Shown here piece by piece: positions 41,504 through 50,530 of a DNA stretch of 64,000 nucleotides; the first letter of the stretch is position 1; every line of letters begins with the position of its first letter. Below the pieces are notes generated by a model. The model was not told the origin of the DNA and searched no databases. It saw only the letters and a list, made by a program, of their open reading frames with translations. The position numbers and the translations under genes are program-made. This DNA comes from an uncultured Sulfurovum sp. GTDB lineage: Bacteria; Campylobacterota; Campylobacteria; Campylobacterales; Sulfurovaceae. The stretch is from the NCBI GenBank assembly GCA_902727855.1, contig CACVAS010000107.1, positions 62,001 through 126,000 on the forward strand. Reading direction: 5' to 3'.

Positions 41504-44500
41504 ATGCATACATTAAAAAAACATGTGCAAATAAGTATATTAATTATGTTTATGACTGCAGGATTTTTACAAGCAGCACCACTCATGTCACTGGCTCAAC
41601 CAGCAATTGAGCCTAGCCCACTAGATGTGTTAGAGAATAATGGAGAAGGTAATGTTACTTTCTTAATGAGTGAGAGAAACGATGAAGTTGTAGCAGGTAG
41701 TAACAGATTTAAAGTCACTGTTACACTAGGAAAAATATCTCTTAAAAATGATGATATATCTGGTGTGAAAATTTTAGATGCTAGAAATGCTAATGCAGAT
41801 GTTACGAGCAAGTTTGATGTTAACTACTTAAGTGCACCTGATTATATTGTACGTATTCAACAAAAGGCTTCAGAAGATCTACCAGGTGATATGAGATATC
41901 TTGTTGTAATTCCAATTACTGTTAGAGTCAATACACCTGTAACAAATCCAGGTAACGGATTTTTAGTAAATATGAGTTCAGAAGGTGATGCACTAGCAGA
42001 TGGTGATTCTAGTGATTATACATTTACACGTGCAGCTGCAGCTGCAGTTGATGACAATGTAACCACATCAGAAGATACAGCTGTAGATATTAATGTAACA
42101 GCAAATGATACAAATACAACAGCTTCGGTAGATTCAGTTACGCAACCAGCAAACGGTGCAGCAATTGTAAATCCTGATGGTACAGTGAAATATACACCAG
42201 ATCTTGACTTTGTTGGTGTAGATACATTTACATATACTGCTGATGGTTTAACCGCAACCGTGACAGTGACAGTTGGCGCGATAAACGATGCACCAGTAGC
42301 AGTAGATGACAATGAAACAACACCAGAAGATATAGCTGTAGATATTAATGTAACAATGAATGATACAGACCCTGATGGAGATACTTTAACTGTCACAACG
42401 GTGACCCAACCAAGTAATGGTACAGCAGTCAAAAATGCAAATGGTACAATTACCTACACACCAGATGCAAACTTTAATGGTACAGATACATTTGAATACA
42501 CGGTAACAGATGCTCTTTTAGCAGATACCGCAACAGTGACAGTCACTATCACACCAGTAAACGATGCACCAGTAGCAGAAGATGATACTTCAACCACACC
42601 AGAAGATACAGCTGTAGACATTAATGTAACATTGAATGATACAGACGTAGATGGAGATGCATTGAGTGTTGATTCGTTTGTCCAACCAACAAACGGAACT
42701 GTGATACAAAATGCAGATGGCACACTTAAATATACACCAGATGCAAACTTTAATGGTACAGATACATTTGAGTACACAGTAACAGATGGTAACCTTACAG
42801 ATACTGCAACAGTGACAGTCACTATCACACCAGTAAACGATGCACCAGTAGCAGAAGATGACAATGATACAACACTAGAAGATGTAGCAGTAGATATTAA
42901 TGTAACATTGAATGATACAGACGTAGATGGAGATGCATTGAGCGTTGACTCATTTGTACAGCCAAGCAACGGAACTGTAACAGAAAATGTAGATGGCACA
43001 CTTAAATATACACCTGATGAAAACTTTAATGGTACAGATACATTTGAATACACAGTAACAGATGGGATTTTAACAGATACCGCAACAGTGACAGTCACTA
43101 TTACGCCAGTAAATGACGCACCAGTAGCAGTAGATGATGTTTCAACAACACCAGAAAATACAGCAGTAGATATTAATGCATCTGATCTATTAAGCAATGA
43201 TAGTGATGTAGATGGAGACACCTTGACTATTACATCTGTTGATAACCCAACAAATGGTACAGTAGTACTTGTTGGTACAACAGTGACATTTACACCTGAT
43301 GCAAATACAACAGGACCAGCAACATTTGAATACACAATTTCTGATGGAAATGGTGAAACAGATACAGCGACAGTAACTATTGATGTGGGTGCAGTAAATG
43401 ATGCACCAGTAGCTAATGATGACACAACAACTGCAACTGAAGATACACCAAAAATAATAGATGTATTAGATAATGATACGGATGAGAATAATGATTCTCT
43501 TACCGTTACAAGTGTGACTAGTCCAACCAATGGTACAACAAGAGCAAATGTAGATGGTACAGTGACGTATACACCTAATGCAGGATTTAATGGCACAGAT
43601 ACATTTGAATATACTATTCAAGATGGAAATGGTGGAGAAGATACAGCAACAGTCACAGTAACAGTCAATGAAGTAAATGATTCGCCTCAAGCTATTAATG
43701 ATACTGCTAGTACACCTGAAGATGCAGCGGTAACAATTTCTGTACTTGATAATGACAGTGATACAGATGGCGATACATTGACTATTGATTCAGTGACTAA
43801 CCCAACCAATGGTAGGGTGACTACTAATGGTAGCACAGTGACGTACACACCAGACGCAAACTTTAATGGTACAGATACATTTACCTACACAATAAGTGAT
43901 GGCAAAGGTGGAACAGATACTGCAACGGTATTGGTAACAATATCTCCAGTCAATGATGCCCCAGTAGCTGTGAATGACACAAATACAACTGAGTCAGGTA
44001 CACCATTAGTTATACCTGCATCTGAGTTACTTAAAAATGATACTGACCCAGAAGGTGATACATTGACTATCATATCTGTTGGAAGTCCAACAAATGGTAC
44101 TGTGACACTTGTTGGTACAACAGTTACATTTACACCTGATGAAAATGCATCTGGATTAACAGGTACATTTACATATACTATAGAAGATGAAGAAGGTGCT
44201 ACATCTACAGCAACAGTAACTGTAGGTATAGACACAGCATCAGCGCCAGACATCACAAGTATGGATGATAATACATCAACAACTGTTAAGACAGATGACT
44301 CAACACCAGAGATTAATGGTACATGTGAAGCTGGTCTTGAAGTGATAGTTCAGATAAACGGTGAAGATATAGAACCGACAACCACATGTAAGAGTGACGG
44401 TACATTCTCTATGATTCCTGATGATGCACTGAGAGATGGTGAGTATAATGTAACCGTAGAACAAATAGAGGATGGAGAGCGTTCACCTACTAGTCCTGTG

Positions 44501-45154
44501 AGAGTTCTTATCATAGAGTTAGCAGCAACGGCGACACCTACGCCAAGTCCTACATCAAGCCCGACAGCGACAACAAGTCCAAGTCCGACTGCAAGTCCAA
44601 CAGCAACAACAAGTCCAACTGCAACAGCGACAACAAGGCCAACTGCAACTGCAACGGCTAGTCCAACAGCAACTGCAACACCTGAAGCAGTACAGACATG
44701 TAGTGATACTGATGCACCAGTTGCAGCAAATGACTCTGCTGACATCACTAAAGGTGAAGTAAGTACAATTAATGTTCAATCGAACGATACAGGAACAGAC
44801 CTTATCGCGAATAGTACAAGACTACTTGATGATGAAGGTAAAGCAGCAACTACATTGTATGTTGAAGGCAAAGGTACATGGTTAGTAGATACAACAACTG
44901 GAGCAATACTCTTTGATCCAGATGACGTATGTGAAGGTACAGTGAGCGTGAAATATGTGATTGCTGATAAATGTGGTAATCAAAGTAACCCAGCTACTGT
45001 TACAGTATCATTTGATGGTACATGTGAGAGTACGCAGTCATCAGACAGTGGTGATGCACTTGGGAATATTAGTATGCTTCTTTTAGCGCTTCTTACAGGA
45101 ACACTTGGTCTGTTCTTTGTAAGACGTGAAGAACTGAATGCACTTGTAAAATAA
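41504..45154 (+). CDS. large exported tandem-repeat surface protein 3 with Thr/Pro stalk and C-terminal membrane anchor
   Basis: This 1216-residue protein starts with a signal peptide and the same A domain as surface protein 2. Eight tandem-95 repeats follow (about 180-905, each with VDDN.TTpEDtAVDINVt-like openings). An Ig-like domain (about 910-1005, APDITSMDDNTSTT) precedes a Thr/Pro/Ser/Ala stalk of about 60 residues (ATPTPSPTSSPTATTSPSPT and on). A Cys-containing domain comes next, and the end is GDALGNISMLLLALLTGTLG plus FFVRRE, a tripartite tail (small residues, one helix, basic end) like those of sortase-type or GlyGly-CTERM signals. AAAGGATAGAAA precedes the ATG. Confidence 0.86.
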   Translation: MHTLKKHVQISILIMFMTAGFLQAAPLMSLAQPAIEPSPLDVLENNGEGNVTFLMSERNDEVVAGSNRFKVTVTLGKISLKNDDISGVKILDARNANADVTSKFDVNYLSAPDYIVRIQQKASEDLPGDMRYLVVIPITVRVNTPVTNPGNGFLVNMSSEGDALADGDSSDYTFTRAAAAAVDDNVTTSEDTAVDINVTANDTNTTASVDSVTQPANGAAIVNPDGTVKYTPDLDFVGVDTFTYTADGLTATVTVTVGAINDAPVAVDDNETTPEDIAVDINVTMNDTDPDGDTLTVTTVTQPSNGTAVKNANGTITYTPDANFNGTDTFEYTVTDALLADTATVTVTITPVNDAPVAEDDTSTTPEDTAVDINVTLNDTDVDGDALSVDSFVQPTNGTVIQNADGTLKYTPDANFNGTDTFEYTVTDGNLTDTATVTVTITPVNDAPVAEDDNDTTLEDVAVDINVTLNDTDVDGDALSVDSFVQPSNGTVTENVDGTLKYTPDENFNGTDTFEYTVTDGILTDTATVTVTITPVNDAPVAVDDVSTTPENTAVDINASDLLSNDSDVDGDTLTITSVDNPTNGTVVLVGTTVTFTPDANTTGPATFEYTISDGNGETDTATVTIDVGAVNDAPVANDDTTTATEDTPKIIDVLDNDTDENNDSLTVTSVTSPTNGTTRANVDGTVTYTPNAGFNGTDTFEYTIQDGNGGEDTATVTVTVNEVNDSPQAINDTASTPEDAAVTISVLDNDSDTDGDTLTIDSVTNPTNGRVTTNGSTVTYTPDANFNGTDTFTYTISDGKGGTDTATVLVTISPVNDAPVAVNDTNTTESGTPLVIPASELLKNDTDPEGDTLTIISVGSPTNGTVTLVGTTVTFTPDENASGLTGTFTYTIEDEEGATSTATVTVGIDTASAPDITSMDDNTSTTVKTDDSTPEINGTCEAGLEVIVQINGEDIEPTTTCKSDGTFSMIPDDALRDGEYNVTVEQIEDGERSPTSPVRVLIIELAATATPTPSPTSSPTATTSPSPTASPTATTSPTATATTRPTATATASPTATATPEAVQTCSDTDAPVAANDSADITKGEVSTINVQSNDTGTDLIANSTRLLDDEGKAATTLYVEGKGTWLVDTTTGAILFDPDDVCEGTVSVKYVIADKCGNQSNPATVTVSFDGTCESTQSSDSGDALGNISMLLLALLTGTLGLFFVRREELNALVK
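41833..41991 (+). repeat. 159-bp identical tract, copy 2 (A domain of surface protein 3)
   Basis: Second copy of 39924-40082. Confidence 0.85.
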
Positions 45155-45169
45155 ATTAAAGGACTATAA

Positions 45170-45763
45170 ATGAAAAAAAGTTTTATATTATCGACAATAG
45201 CAGTAACAGCAATATCGACGATAGCATTTGCTGGCGGTGACATAGAAATACCTGAATACATACCAGTAGAGCCAATAGTTGAGCAACAAGCAACAACACC
45301 AGTGTATGTCGGTGTTGGTCTTACTCGTGGAAGATACTATGACAGTTGTGGTAACTGTGAGTATGAAGATGTTACATATGGTATGATGTTAAGAGCTGGT
45401 TATGATTTCAATGAATTTATAGGTATTGAAGCAAGAGCTATTGCTACTTTCTGGAAAGACGATGAATTATCTGGACAGAAATTACAGCACTTTGGACTTT
45501 ATGCTAAACCACAAGTACAAATAGATGAGTCATTTAATGCATATGCTCTCTTAGGGTATGGATGGACACAAACATCAACAAACTCTGGCAGCAAAATGTC
45601 TGAAGTTGATGAGAGTGGTTTTGCCGCTGGTTTAGGTCTTGAGTATGCACTTGAGGGTCCAGACCAAGGTTTAGGTTTATTTGTTGATTACCAGCGTCTA
45701 CTTATAGACTCTGATCAACCAGATATGGACGTAGTATCTGCAGGTGTTACTTACGACTTTTAA
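45170..45763 (+). CDS. outer membrane beta-barrel protein, porin-like
   Basis: This 197-residue protein has a cleavable signal peptide (ending IAFAGG). Alternating strands typical of an eight-stranded OMP_b-brl barrel follow: VGVGLTRGRYYD, YGMMLRAGYDF, IGIEARAIATFW, HFGLYAKPQVQI, YALLGYGW, GFAAGLGLEYAL, LGLFVDYQRLL and VVSAGVTYDF, which ends in Phe as outer-membrane barrels do. One Cys pair (CGNC) sits in an outer loop. It starts 15 bases after surface protein 3, so it is probably in the same operon and could help place or anchor the large proteins; that is inference. Confidence 0.85.
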   Translation: MKKSFILSTIAVTAISTIAFAGGDIEIPEYIPVEPIVEQQATTPVYVGVGLTRGRYYDSCGNCEYEDVTYGMMLRAGYDFNEFIGIEARAIATFWKDDELSGQKLQHFGLYAKPQVQIDESFNAYALLGYGWTQTSTNSGSKMSEVDESGFAAGLGLEYALEGPDQGLGLFVDYQRLLIDSDQPDMDVVSAGVTYDF

Positions 45764-45775
45764 GTCTTAAGTAAC

Positions 45776-45803
45776 TATAGGGGCTCTTATGTGAGCCTCT
45801 ATA
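45776..45803 (+). terminator. hairpin ending the surface-protein operon
   Basis: TATAGGGGCTC (45776-45786) pairs with GAGCCTCTATA (45793-45803) around TTATGT with one G-U pair, 12 bases after the barrel gene. The stem is strong but no T run follows. Confidence 0.6.
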
Positions 45804-45835
45804 TCTCATAATATATTTCTTAGAAAAGCATCTAT

Positions 45836-46723
45836 TTGCCTATACAGTTACACCAAGTTTTTAATCTTCTTTTTATTATATCTCTTTCATATTATTTAGG
45901 TTATTTATATTTATCTATTACTTCAATTTTCTTTATTATTATATTTACATTTGCATTGGATCATCTTTTATTTTATATAAAATATCAAAAGCGTTCATCT
46001 AGGTTTTATTCTTCCTTGATAACTTCATTTGGTATTATATTGATGATGGTATCAAGTGAAATATATATTTATTATGTGGTAATATTTTTGGGATTATTAC
46101 AAAAATACTATTTGACTTATAAAGAAGATTTTGAAGAAGTACACTTTTTTAATCCATCGAATATTGCATTGATATTAGGACTATTATTATTTTATGATAA
46201 AACACATATAGTGATAGGGCAACTGGGTGAGACATTATGGTTGAAAATAATCATTATAGTCATGGCAACAATAATACTGCTACGTGCCAAAAGAGTAATC
46301 ATTCCAATAGGTTTTGTAATATTTTATATGATTAGTCAAAATGTATTTGTGATTGGTTACGATCCAATGTTAACAATGGAAGAGGTATATAAAAGATTTT
46401 ATTCTGTGTCATTTATTGTATTTATACTTTATATGCTAACTGACCCTAAAACTACACCAAACAGATACGTCACTCAACTAATCTTTGCATTATTATTGGC
46501 AGTGTTATCTTCACTTCTAGATAGGTATTATAGTTTTCGTGTACAGCATTTATTTTTAACTCTATTTCTATTGAGTTTATTTGTACCTATGATAAATTAT
46601 TACCCTAATAGTAAAAAAAGAAATAAGTTATTATCTATAACAGCTATCCTCTTCTTTTTGGCTCTTAGTGTTATAATCACAGTAGAGAGCCAAGCTCCGT
46701 ATTATTTTGAAATGGATGGTTGA
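45836..46723 (+). CDS. RnfD/NqrB/UnbU-like polytopic membrane protein
   Basis: This 295-residue protein has about ten membrane helices. Two short motifs are kept: FNPSN (HFFNPSNIALILGL, about residue 105) and TDPKTTP (YMLTDPKTTPNRY, about 202). Both are marks of the RnfD/NqrB fold and of the UnbU-like branch, where the first loop usually carries the covalently bound flavin Thr. No S/T-x-A-T flavinylation motif is evident here, so an Rnf role is unlikely. It starts at a TTG at 45836, so the exact start is uncertain. Its stop overlaps the next ATG (TGATG). Confidence 0.75.
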   Translation: MPIQLHQVFNLLFIISLSYYLGYLYLSITSIFFIIIFTFALDHLLFYIKYQKRSSRFYSSLITSFGIILMMVSSEIYIYYVVIFLGLLQKYYLTYKEDFEEVHFFNPSNIALILGLLLFYDKTHIVIGQLGETLWLKIIIIVMATIILLRAKRVIIPIGFVIFYMISQNVFVIGYDPMLTMEEVYKRFYSVSFIVFILYMLTDPKTTPNRYVTQLIFALLLAVLSSLLDRYYSFRVQHLFLTLFLLSLFVPMINYYPNSKKRNKLLSITAILFFLALSVIITVESQAPYYFEMDG

Positions 46724-48576
46724 TGAACATTGCAATAAAAATAAGTATAGCAATATTGTTTTTTGGATTATTATTAATAACACTCTATTGGTTTATACCT
46801 TATAACGAAAGAACAGCTGATAGTAAATATGATATGAGTAAGGAAGAGATACTCTTACCAAAGTACAATAAAAATATTTACAAAGAGATACCTGAAGTGA
46901 AAGAGTATATAGAAGACTTGAACATCTTGTTTAAGTCAGGGAAGTCTATATTGGAATTGAATGATAATGAATTAGATAATTATGGGATTGAAGCACAAAA
47001 GATAGTACTTGAAAATAAAGAATTTACAAAAGACAGTAAGCAGGGCGAGAAGCTTTTACATAATGATATGATGCGTATACTTCCTGTGATTGTAAGTTCT
47101 CTAAGCAAAGCTGAACAAGAGAAGTGTAAGAGTGATATGTGCTACCAAGCAGAAAAATATAATTTTGTCACCAATACAACAACAGTTGCTATTGTTAATG
47201 TCGATGCAAAAAAAGTTTTATCCGTGAAGCGTTACATAAATATGCAACCTGATATTTCTTTACGTTTAAAGTATATTGCTCAGGCAATTGCGCTCCATGC
47301 ACCTGAAGTAAAAGAAAAGTTGGGTACCAAGCCCTCAAAGAAAGATATGAGTATGGCAAATGTGAGAGGGAATTTAAAAGATTCGCCTTGTGAGAATGCA
47401 AAGCACTTATGTGTTGCCCCCACATTTACAGATCATAAAAATGAAAAAGCATTATGGGCTATCGTAGATTTAACAGATTTAAAGTTGGCAGCGGCAAAAT
47501 GGGCAGGATTGGGTAAAACAACAACACCTGCATGTATCTCTGAGAGGACATTACAGAATAGACATATTATGGAGACTTATTGTCAAAAAAATACACGATT
47601 GAAGAAAAATAATTGGGATATACAGTATAGGTTAACTGGTTCTGATGGGTTGGAGGTCATTGATGCAAGTTATAAAGGTAAACCGGTATTAAAATCTGCA
47701 AAAATAGTTGACTGGCACGTCAGTTATCAAGAAAAAGGTGCAGAAGCGTTAGATACGACATCTCCTACATATTTCGATGGAAGAATCGTTGAATACAATA
47801 TTGGTGAAAATGGTGAATATCTTTTTGGATATAACGATGCAATGGGTTGTCCAATGTTCTCAACATCAGTTGTATTACCATTTAATGCACCTCAAGTGAA
47901 AGAGTTGTTAAGTAAGGATGGATTTATGCTTACTCAAGATTATAGAAATCCAAAATGGCCTATGGCATGTAATTATCGCTATGAAAATCGTTTTGAATTT
48001 TATGATGATGGTTCATTTCGTGTCGTGGGAGTGAATAAAGGAAGAGGTTGTGGAGAGAATGCCATCTATAGACCTGTAATGCGTATAGATATGGATATAT
48101 CTGAGGAAGAAAATTTTTACAGTTATGTCAATAACAGTGAATGGAAAGCATGGATGGTTGAAGGACATGAAAAAGTGAAGGATAATATAAAACATGCCTA
48201 TAAAATTGTTTCAGCCAACGATGAAACTAAAGGATATTATATTGAACCAAACTATGGTCAACATGGCGACAACAGCAGAGGAGATAATGCCAATATTTAT
48301 CTTACTGAATACAAGGAAGATGAAGGTTCCAAAGATTTATTGACATTAGGATCCTGTTGTAATTTAGACGATGATGGCATGAATAGATATATTGATAAAG
48401 AGGTATCGACTTTAAACAAAAATCTTATACTGTGGTACGTCCCACGTATTAGAAATGATGCAAAAGAGGGCAGTGAGTATTGTTGGGCAGATACTGTTGT
48501 TGGCGAATTAGGCAATTTAGAAGTAAAAATTTGGCCATGTAGTGTTGGCCCAAAATTTATACCAATGGACCAATAA
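46723..48576 (+). CDS. membrane-anchored copper-amine-oxidase homologue lacking active-site residues
   Basis: This 617-residue protein has an N-terminal anchor (about 4-24). Two N-terminal segments resemble the N2/N3 domains of copper amine oxidases. The catalytic-type domain starts near WDIQYRLTGSDGLEV and has GEYLFGYNDAMGC, WPMACNYRYENRFEFYDDGS, RIDMDI and LILWYVPRIRND. These line up with amine oxidase segments holding the catalytic base, the TPQ tyrosine (NYD/E), the HxH copper pair and the C-terminal WY strand. The base position is Glu362 not Asp, NYD is NYR (417-419), and the HxH positions are Ala447 and Tyr449. Loss of copper and TPQ is inferred. The ATG overlaps the preceding stop. Confidence 0.65.
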   Translation: MNIAIKISIAILFFGLLLITLYWFIPYNERTADSKYDMSKEEILLPKYNKNIYKEIPEVKEYIEDLNILFKSGKSILELNDNELDNYGIEAQKIVLENKEFTKDSKQGEKLLHNDMMRILPVIVSSLSKAEQEKCKSDMCYQAEKYNFVTNTTTVAIVNVDAKKVLSVKRYINMQPDISLRLKYIAQAIALHAPEVKEKLGTKPSKKDMSMANVRGNLKDSPCENAKHLCVAPTFTDHKNEKALWAIVDLTDLKLAAAKWAGLGKTTTPACISERTLQNRHIMETYCQKNTRLKKNNWDIQYRLTGSDGLEVIDASYKGKPVLKSAKIVDWHVSYQEKGAEALDTTSPTYFDGRIVEYNIGENGEYLFGYNDAMGCPMFSTSVVLPFNAPQVKELLSKDGFMLTQDYRNPKWPMACNYRYENRFEFYDDGSFRVVGVNKGRGCGENAIYRPVMRIDMDISEEENFYSYVNNSEWKAWMVEGHEKVKDNIKHAYKIVSANDETKGYYIEPNYGQHGDNSRGDNANIYLTEYKEDEGSKDLLTLGSCCNLDDDGMNRYIDKEVSTLNKNLILWYVPRIRNDAKEGSEYCWADTVVGELGNLEVKIWPCSVGPKFIPMDQ

Positions 48577-49514
48577 TGAGTAAAATTTTACCTATAATAT
48601 CGCTACTCATGGTTTTAGCTGTAGGCTATTTTGTCTATACTAAAAAAAATATTCAAATAAATAATGTATTGGAGACAGAAGAAAATATAGGAAACTTTAC
48701 AGCAATTCAAAATTGTAAACAATTACCAAAGTTTTTAAATAATCTAAAAATTAGACAACCTATTATGATAGATTTATCTCAAAAGAAGTATAAGGGAATA
48801 GCTCTTCTACATGGACAAAAACTTGAAAAAGTATTACATCCAAAAATATGGGAAAAGTATGGACATTTTAGTACATATACTTTAGATAAAGAAGGTAATA
48901 TATTTCTTGCCCCAATGCCTTTTATTTCGGTCAAACCTACTACATTTAATTTACAAAAAAATATTTATAAACTACATAGTAGTTCAGGAAAATTAGAAAT
49001 CTTTATGCATTTTGATGATGTAATACCTTCTGCTAATAATCCATATGGGGTGAATGCTCTTGTACATGATTGTGATGATAATACTTTGTGGGTTTCAGCG
49101 ATTGATGAAACAAACTATGAGGAACAAAAAGGTTTTATTTATCATATAGATATTAAGAGTAAAACAATATTACAAAAGGTTCAGACTCAAGATGCTTTAT
49201 CACTTAGTTTAGTTAAAAGTACCCAGGGTAAATATCTTCTTTTAGGTGCAGCACGTAGTAGTGGGTTGTATGCATATAAAATAGAAACTATTGATGGTAA
49301 ACAAGTAATGAACGAAGTACCAAAAAAGTTACTTGAACTTACGAATCCTAATGAACATATACGTAAAATAAAAGTCAAAGCAAAAAACAAGTTAGAGTTA
49401 CAGTCTATACCCTTTTCTTATTCACTCATCGCACAAACAGTTGAAAATGATAGAGTCCATTATGATGTAGATTGGGTTCAAGATAAAAAGAAATGGAATA
49501 TTATAAAGCATTAA
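48576..49514 (+). CDS. membrane-anchored protein of unknown function, possible beta-propeller
   Basis: This 312-residue protein has an N-terminal membrane anchor (about 5-21) and a periplasmic part made mainly of strands. DKEGNIFLAPMPF, NALVHDCDDNTLWVSAIDE, KGFIYHIDIKSKTILQKV and GKYLLLGAARSSGLYAYKI look like propeller blades (NHL or SMP-30 type), but I can count only about four, so the fold is tentative. The start overlaps the preceding stop (TAATG). It is tightly coupled to the amine-oxidase-like gene, and the three genes are likely one membrane complex or pathway. Confidence 0.65.
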   Translation: MSKILPIISLLMVLAVGYFVYTKKNIQINNVLETEENIGNFTAIQNCKQLPKFLNNLKIRQPIMIDLSQKKYKGIALLHGQKLEKVLHPKIWEKYGHFSTYTLDKEGNIFLAPMPFISVKPTTFNLQKNIYKLHSSSGKLEIFMHFDDVIPSANNPYGVNALVHDCDDNTLWVSAIDETNYEEQKGFIYHIDIKSKTILQKVQTQDALSLSLVKSTQGKYLLLGAARSSGLYAYKIETIDGKQVMNEVPKKLLELTNPNEHIRKIKVKAKNKLELQSIPFSYSLIAQTVENDRVHYDVDWVQDKKKWNIIKH

Positions 49515-49573
49515 TCTTCAATTAACTTCGAAAAAGTATACTTCTTAAAATTAAAACTACAAAAAGGACTGTT

Positions 49574-50521
49574 TTGAGTCATGTAATTGAGAATATTAAA
49601 ACAGAGATATCTAAAGTACTCGTGGGCCAAGAGAAGATGATAGAAGGGCTTTTAGCGGGGTTACTGTGTCGAGGGCATATTCTATTAGAAGGTGTACCTG
49701 GACTTGCTAAAACAACTGCAGTCAATGCACTCTCAAAAACATTGGGACTAAATTTTAAGCGTGTACAATTTACCCCAGATTTACTACCTACAGACATTAT
49801 TGGTACTGAGATATACGATCCTTCTAATAACACTTTTAAAATTAAGCAAGGTCCAGTTTTTACTAATCTACTTTTGGCAGATGAAATTAACCGTGCGCCT
49901 GCAAAAGTGCAATCTGCACTCCTTGAAGTGATGCAGGAGAGACAAGTAACCATTGGAGATGAAACGTTTAAAATTGATCTTCCTTTTCTAGTTATGGCTA
50001 CACAAAACCCAGTGGAACAAGAGGGTGCTTATGAATTACCAGAAGCACAGTTAGATAGGTTTATGATGAAACTTGTTGTGGGATACAACACGAAAGCTGA
50101 AGAACTTGAGATTGCTAGACGCGTAGCGAACAATAGTTTTGGTCAAATAGAACAAGTTGCAACTCTAGATGACCTAGAACAGATACGTAATGAGGTTTTA
50201 GCTGTCCATATGGATGAAGAGATAGAAGCGTATGTGGTTGAGCTTGTGTCTGCGACACGAGATCCAAAAGCATATGGACTTGAAGAGCTTGAAACATACA
50301 TAGAGTTTGGAGCAAGCCCAAGAGCAAGTATTGATATGTATAAAGCATCACGAGCCATTGCCTATTTAAAAGGGAAAGACTATGTCTCTCCTTTAGAGAT
50401 AGCATATATTGCTAAAGAGATATTACGTCACAGAATTATACTTAGTTATGAAGCACAAGCAGAAGAGATTACACAAGATGAAATTATAGAAAAAATCTTA
50501 GTAGCTGTTCCTATTCCATAA
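49574..50521 (+). CDS. moxR: MoxR-family AAA+ ATPase
   Basis: This 315-residue AAA+ ATPase of the MoxR family acts as a chaperone for proteins with von Willebrand factor A domains, which here are the Bat proteins. Walker A is EGVPGLAKTTAVNALSK (about 38-54), Walker B LLLADEINRAPAKVQ, and the sensor-1 segment VMATQNPVEQEGAYELPEAQLDRF. It starts at a TTG (49574) six bases after AAAAGGA. It leads a closely spaced operon of seven genes ending at 55985. Confidence 0.95.
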   Translation: MSHVIENIKTEISKVLVGQEKMIEGLLAGLLCRGHILLEGVPGLAKTTAVNALSKTLGLNFKRVQFTPDLLPTDIIGTEIYDPSNNTFKIKQGPVFTNLLLADEINRAPAKVQSALLEVMQERQVTIGDETFKIDLPFLVMATQNPVEQEGAYELPEAQLDRFMMKLVVGYNTKAEELEIARRVANNSFGQIEQVATLDDLEQIRNEVLAVHMDEEIEAYVVELVSATRDPKAYGLEELETYIEFGASPRASIDMYKASRAIAYLKGKDYVSPLEIAYIAKEILRHRIILSYEAQAEEITQDEIIEKILVAVPIP

Positions 50522-50530
50522 GAGGTTACT

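Noticed and set aside
42454..43596. A 380-codon open frame on the minus strand
   Set aside because: It is the mirror of the tandem-95 repeats of surface protein 3; the low-complexity Val/Ser-rich product reflects repeat codon bias.
44530..44700. A phase-variable simple repeat in the Thr/Pro stalk
   Set aside because: The units are irregular, and the changes seen keep the frame, so it reads as a glycosylation-type stalk and not a slippage switch.
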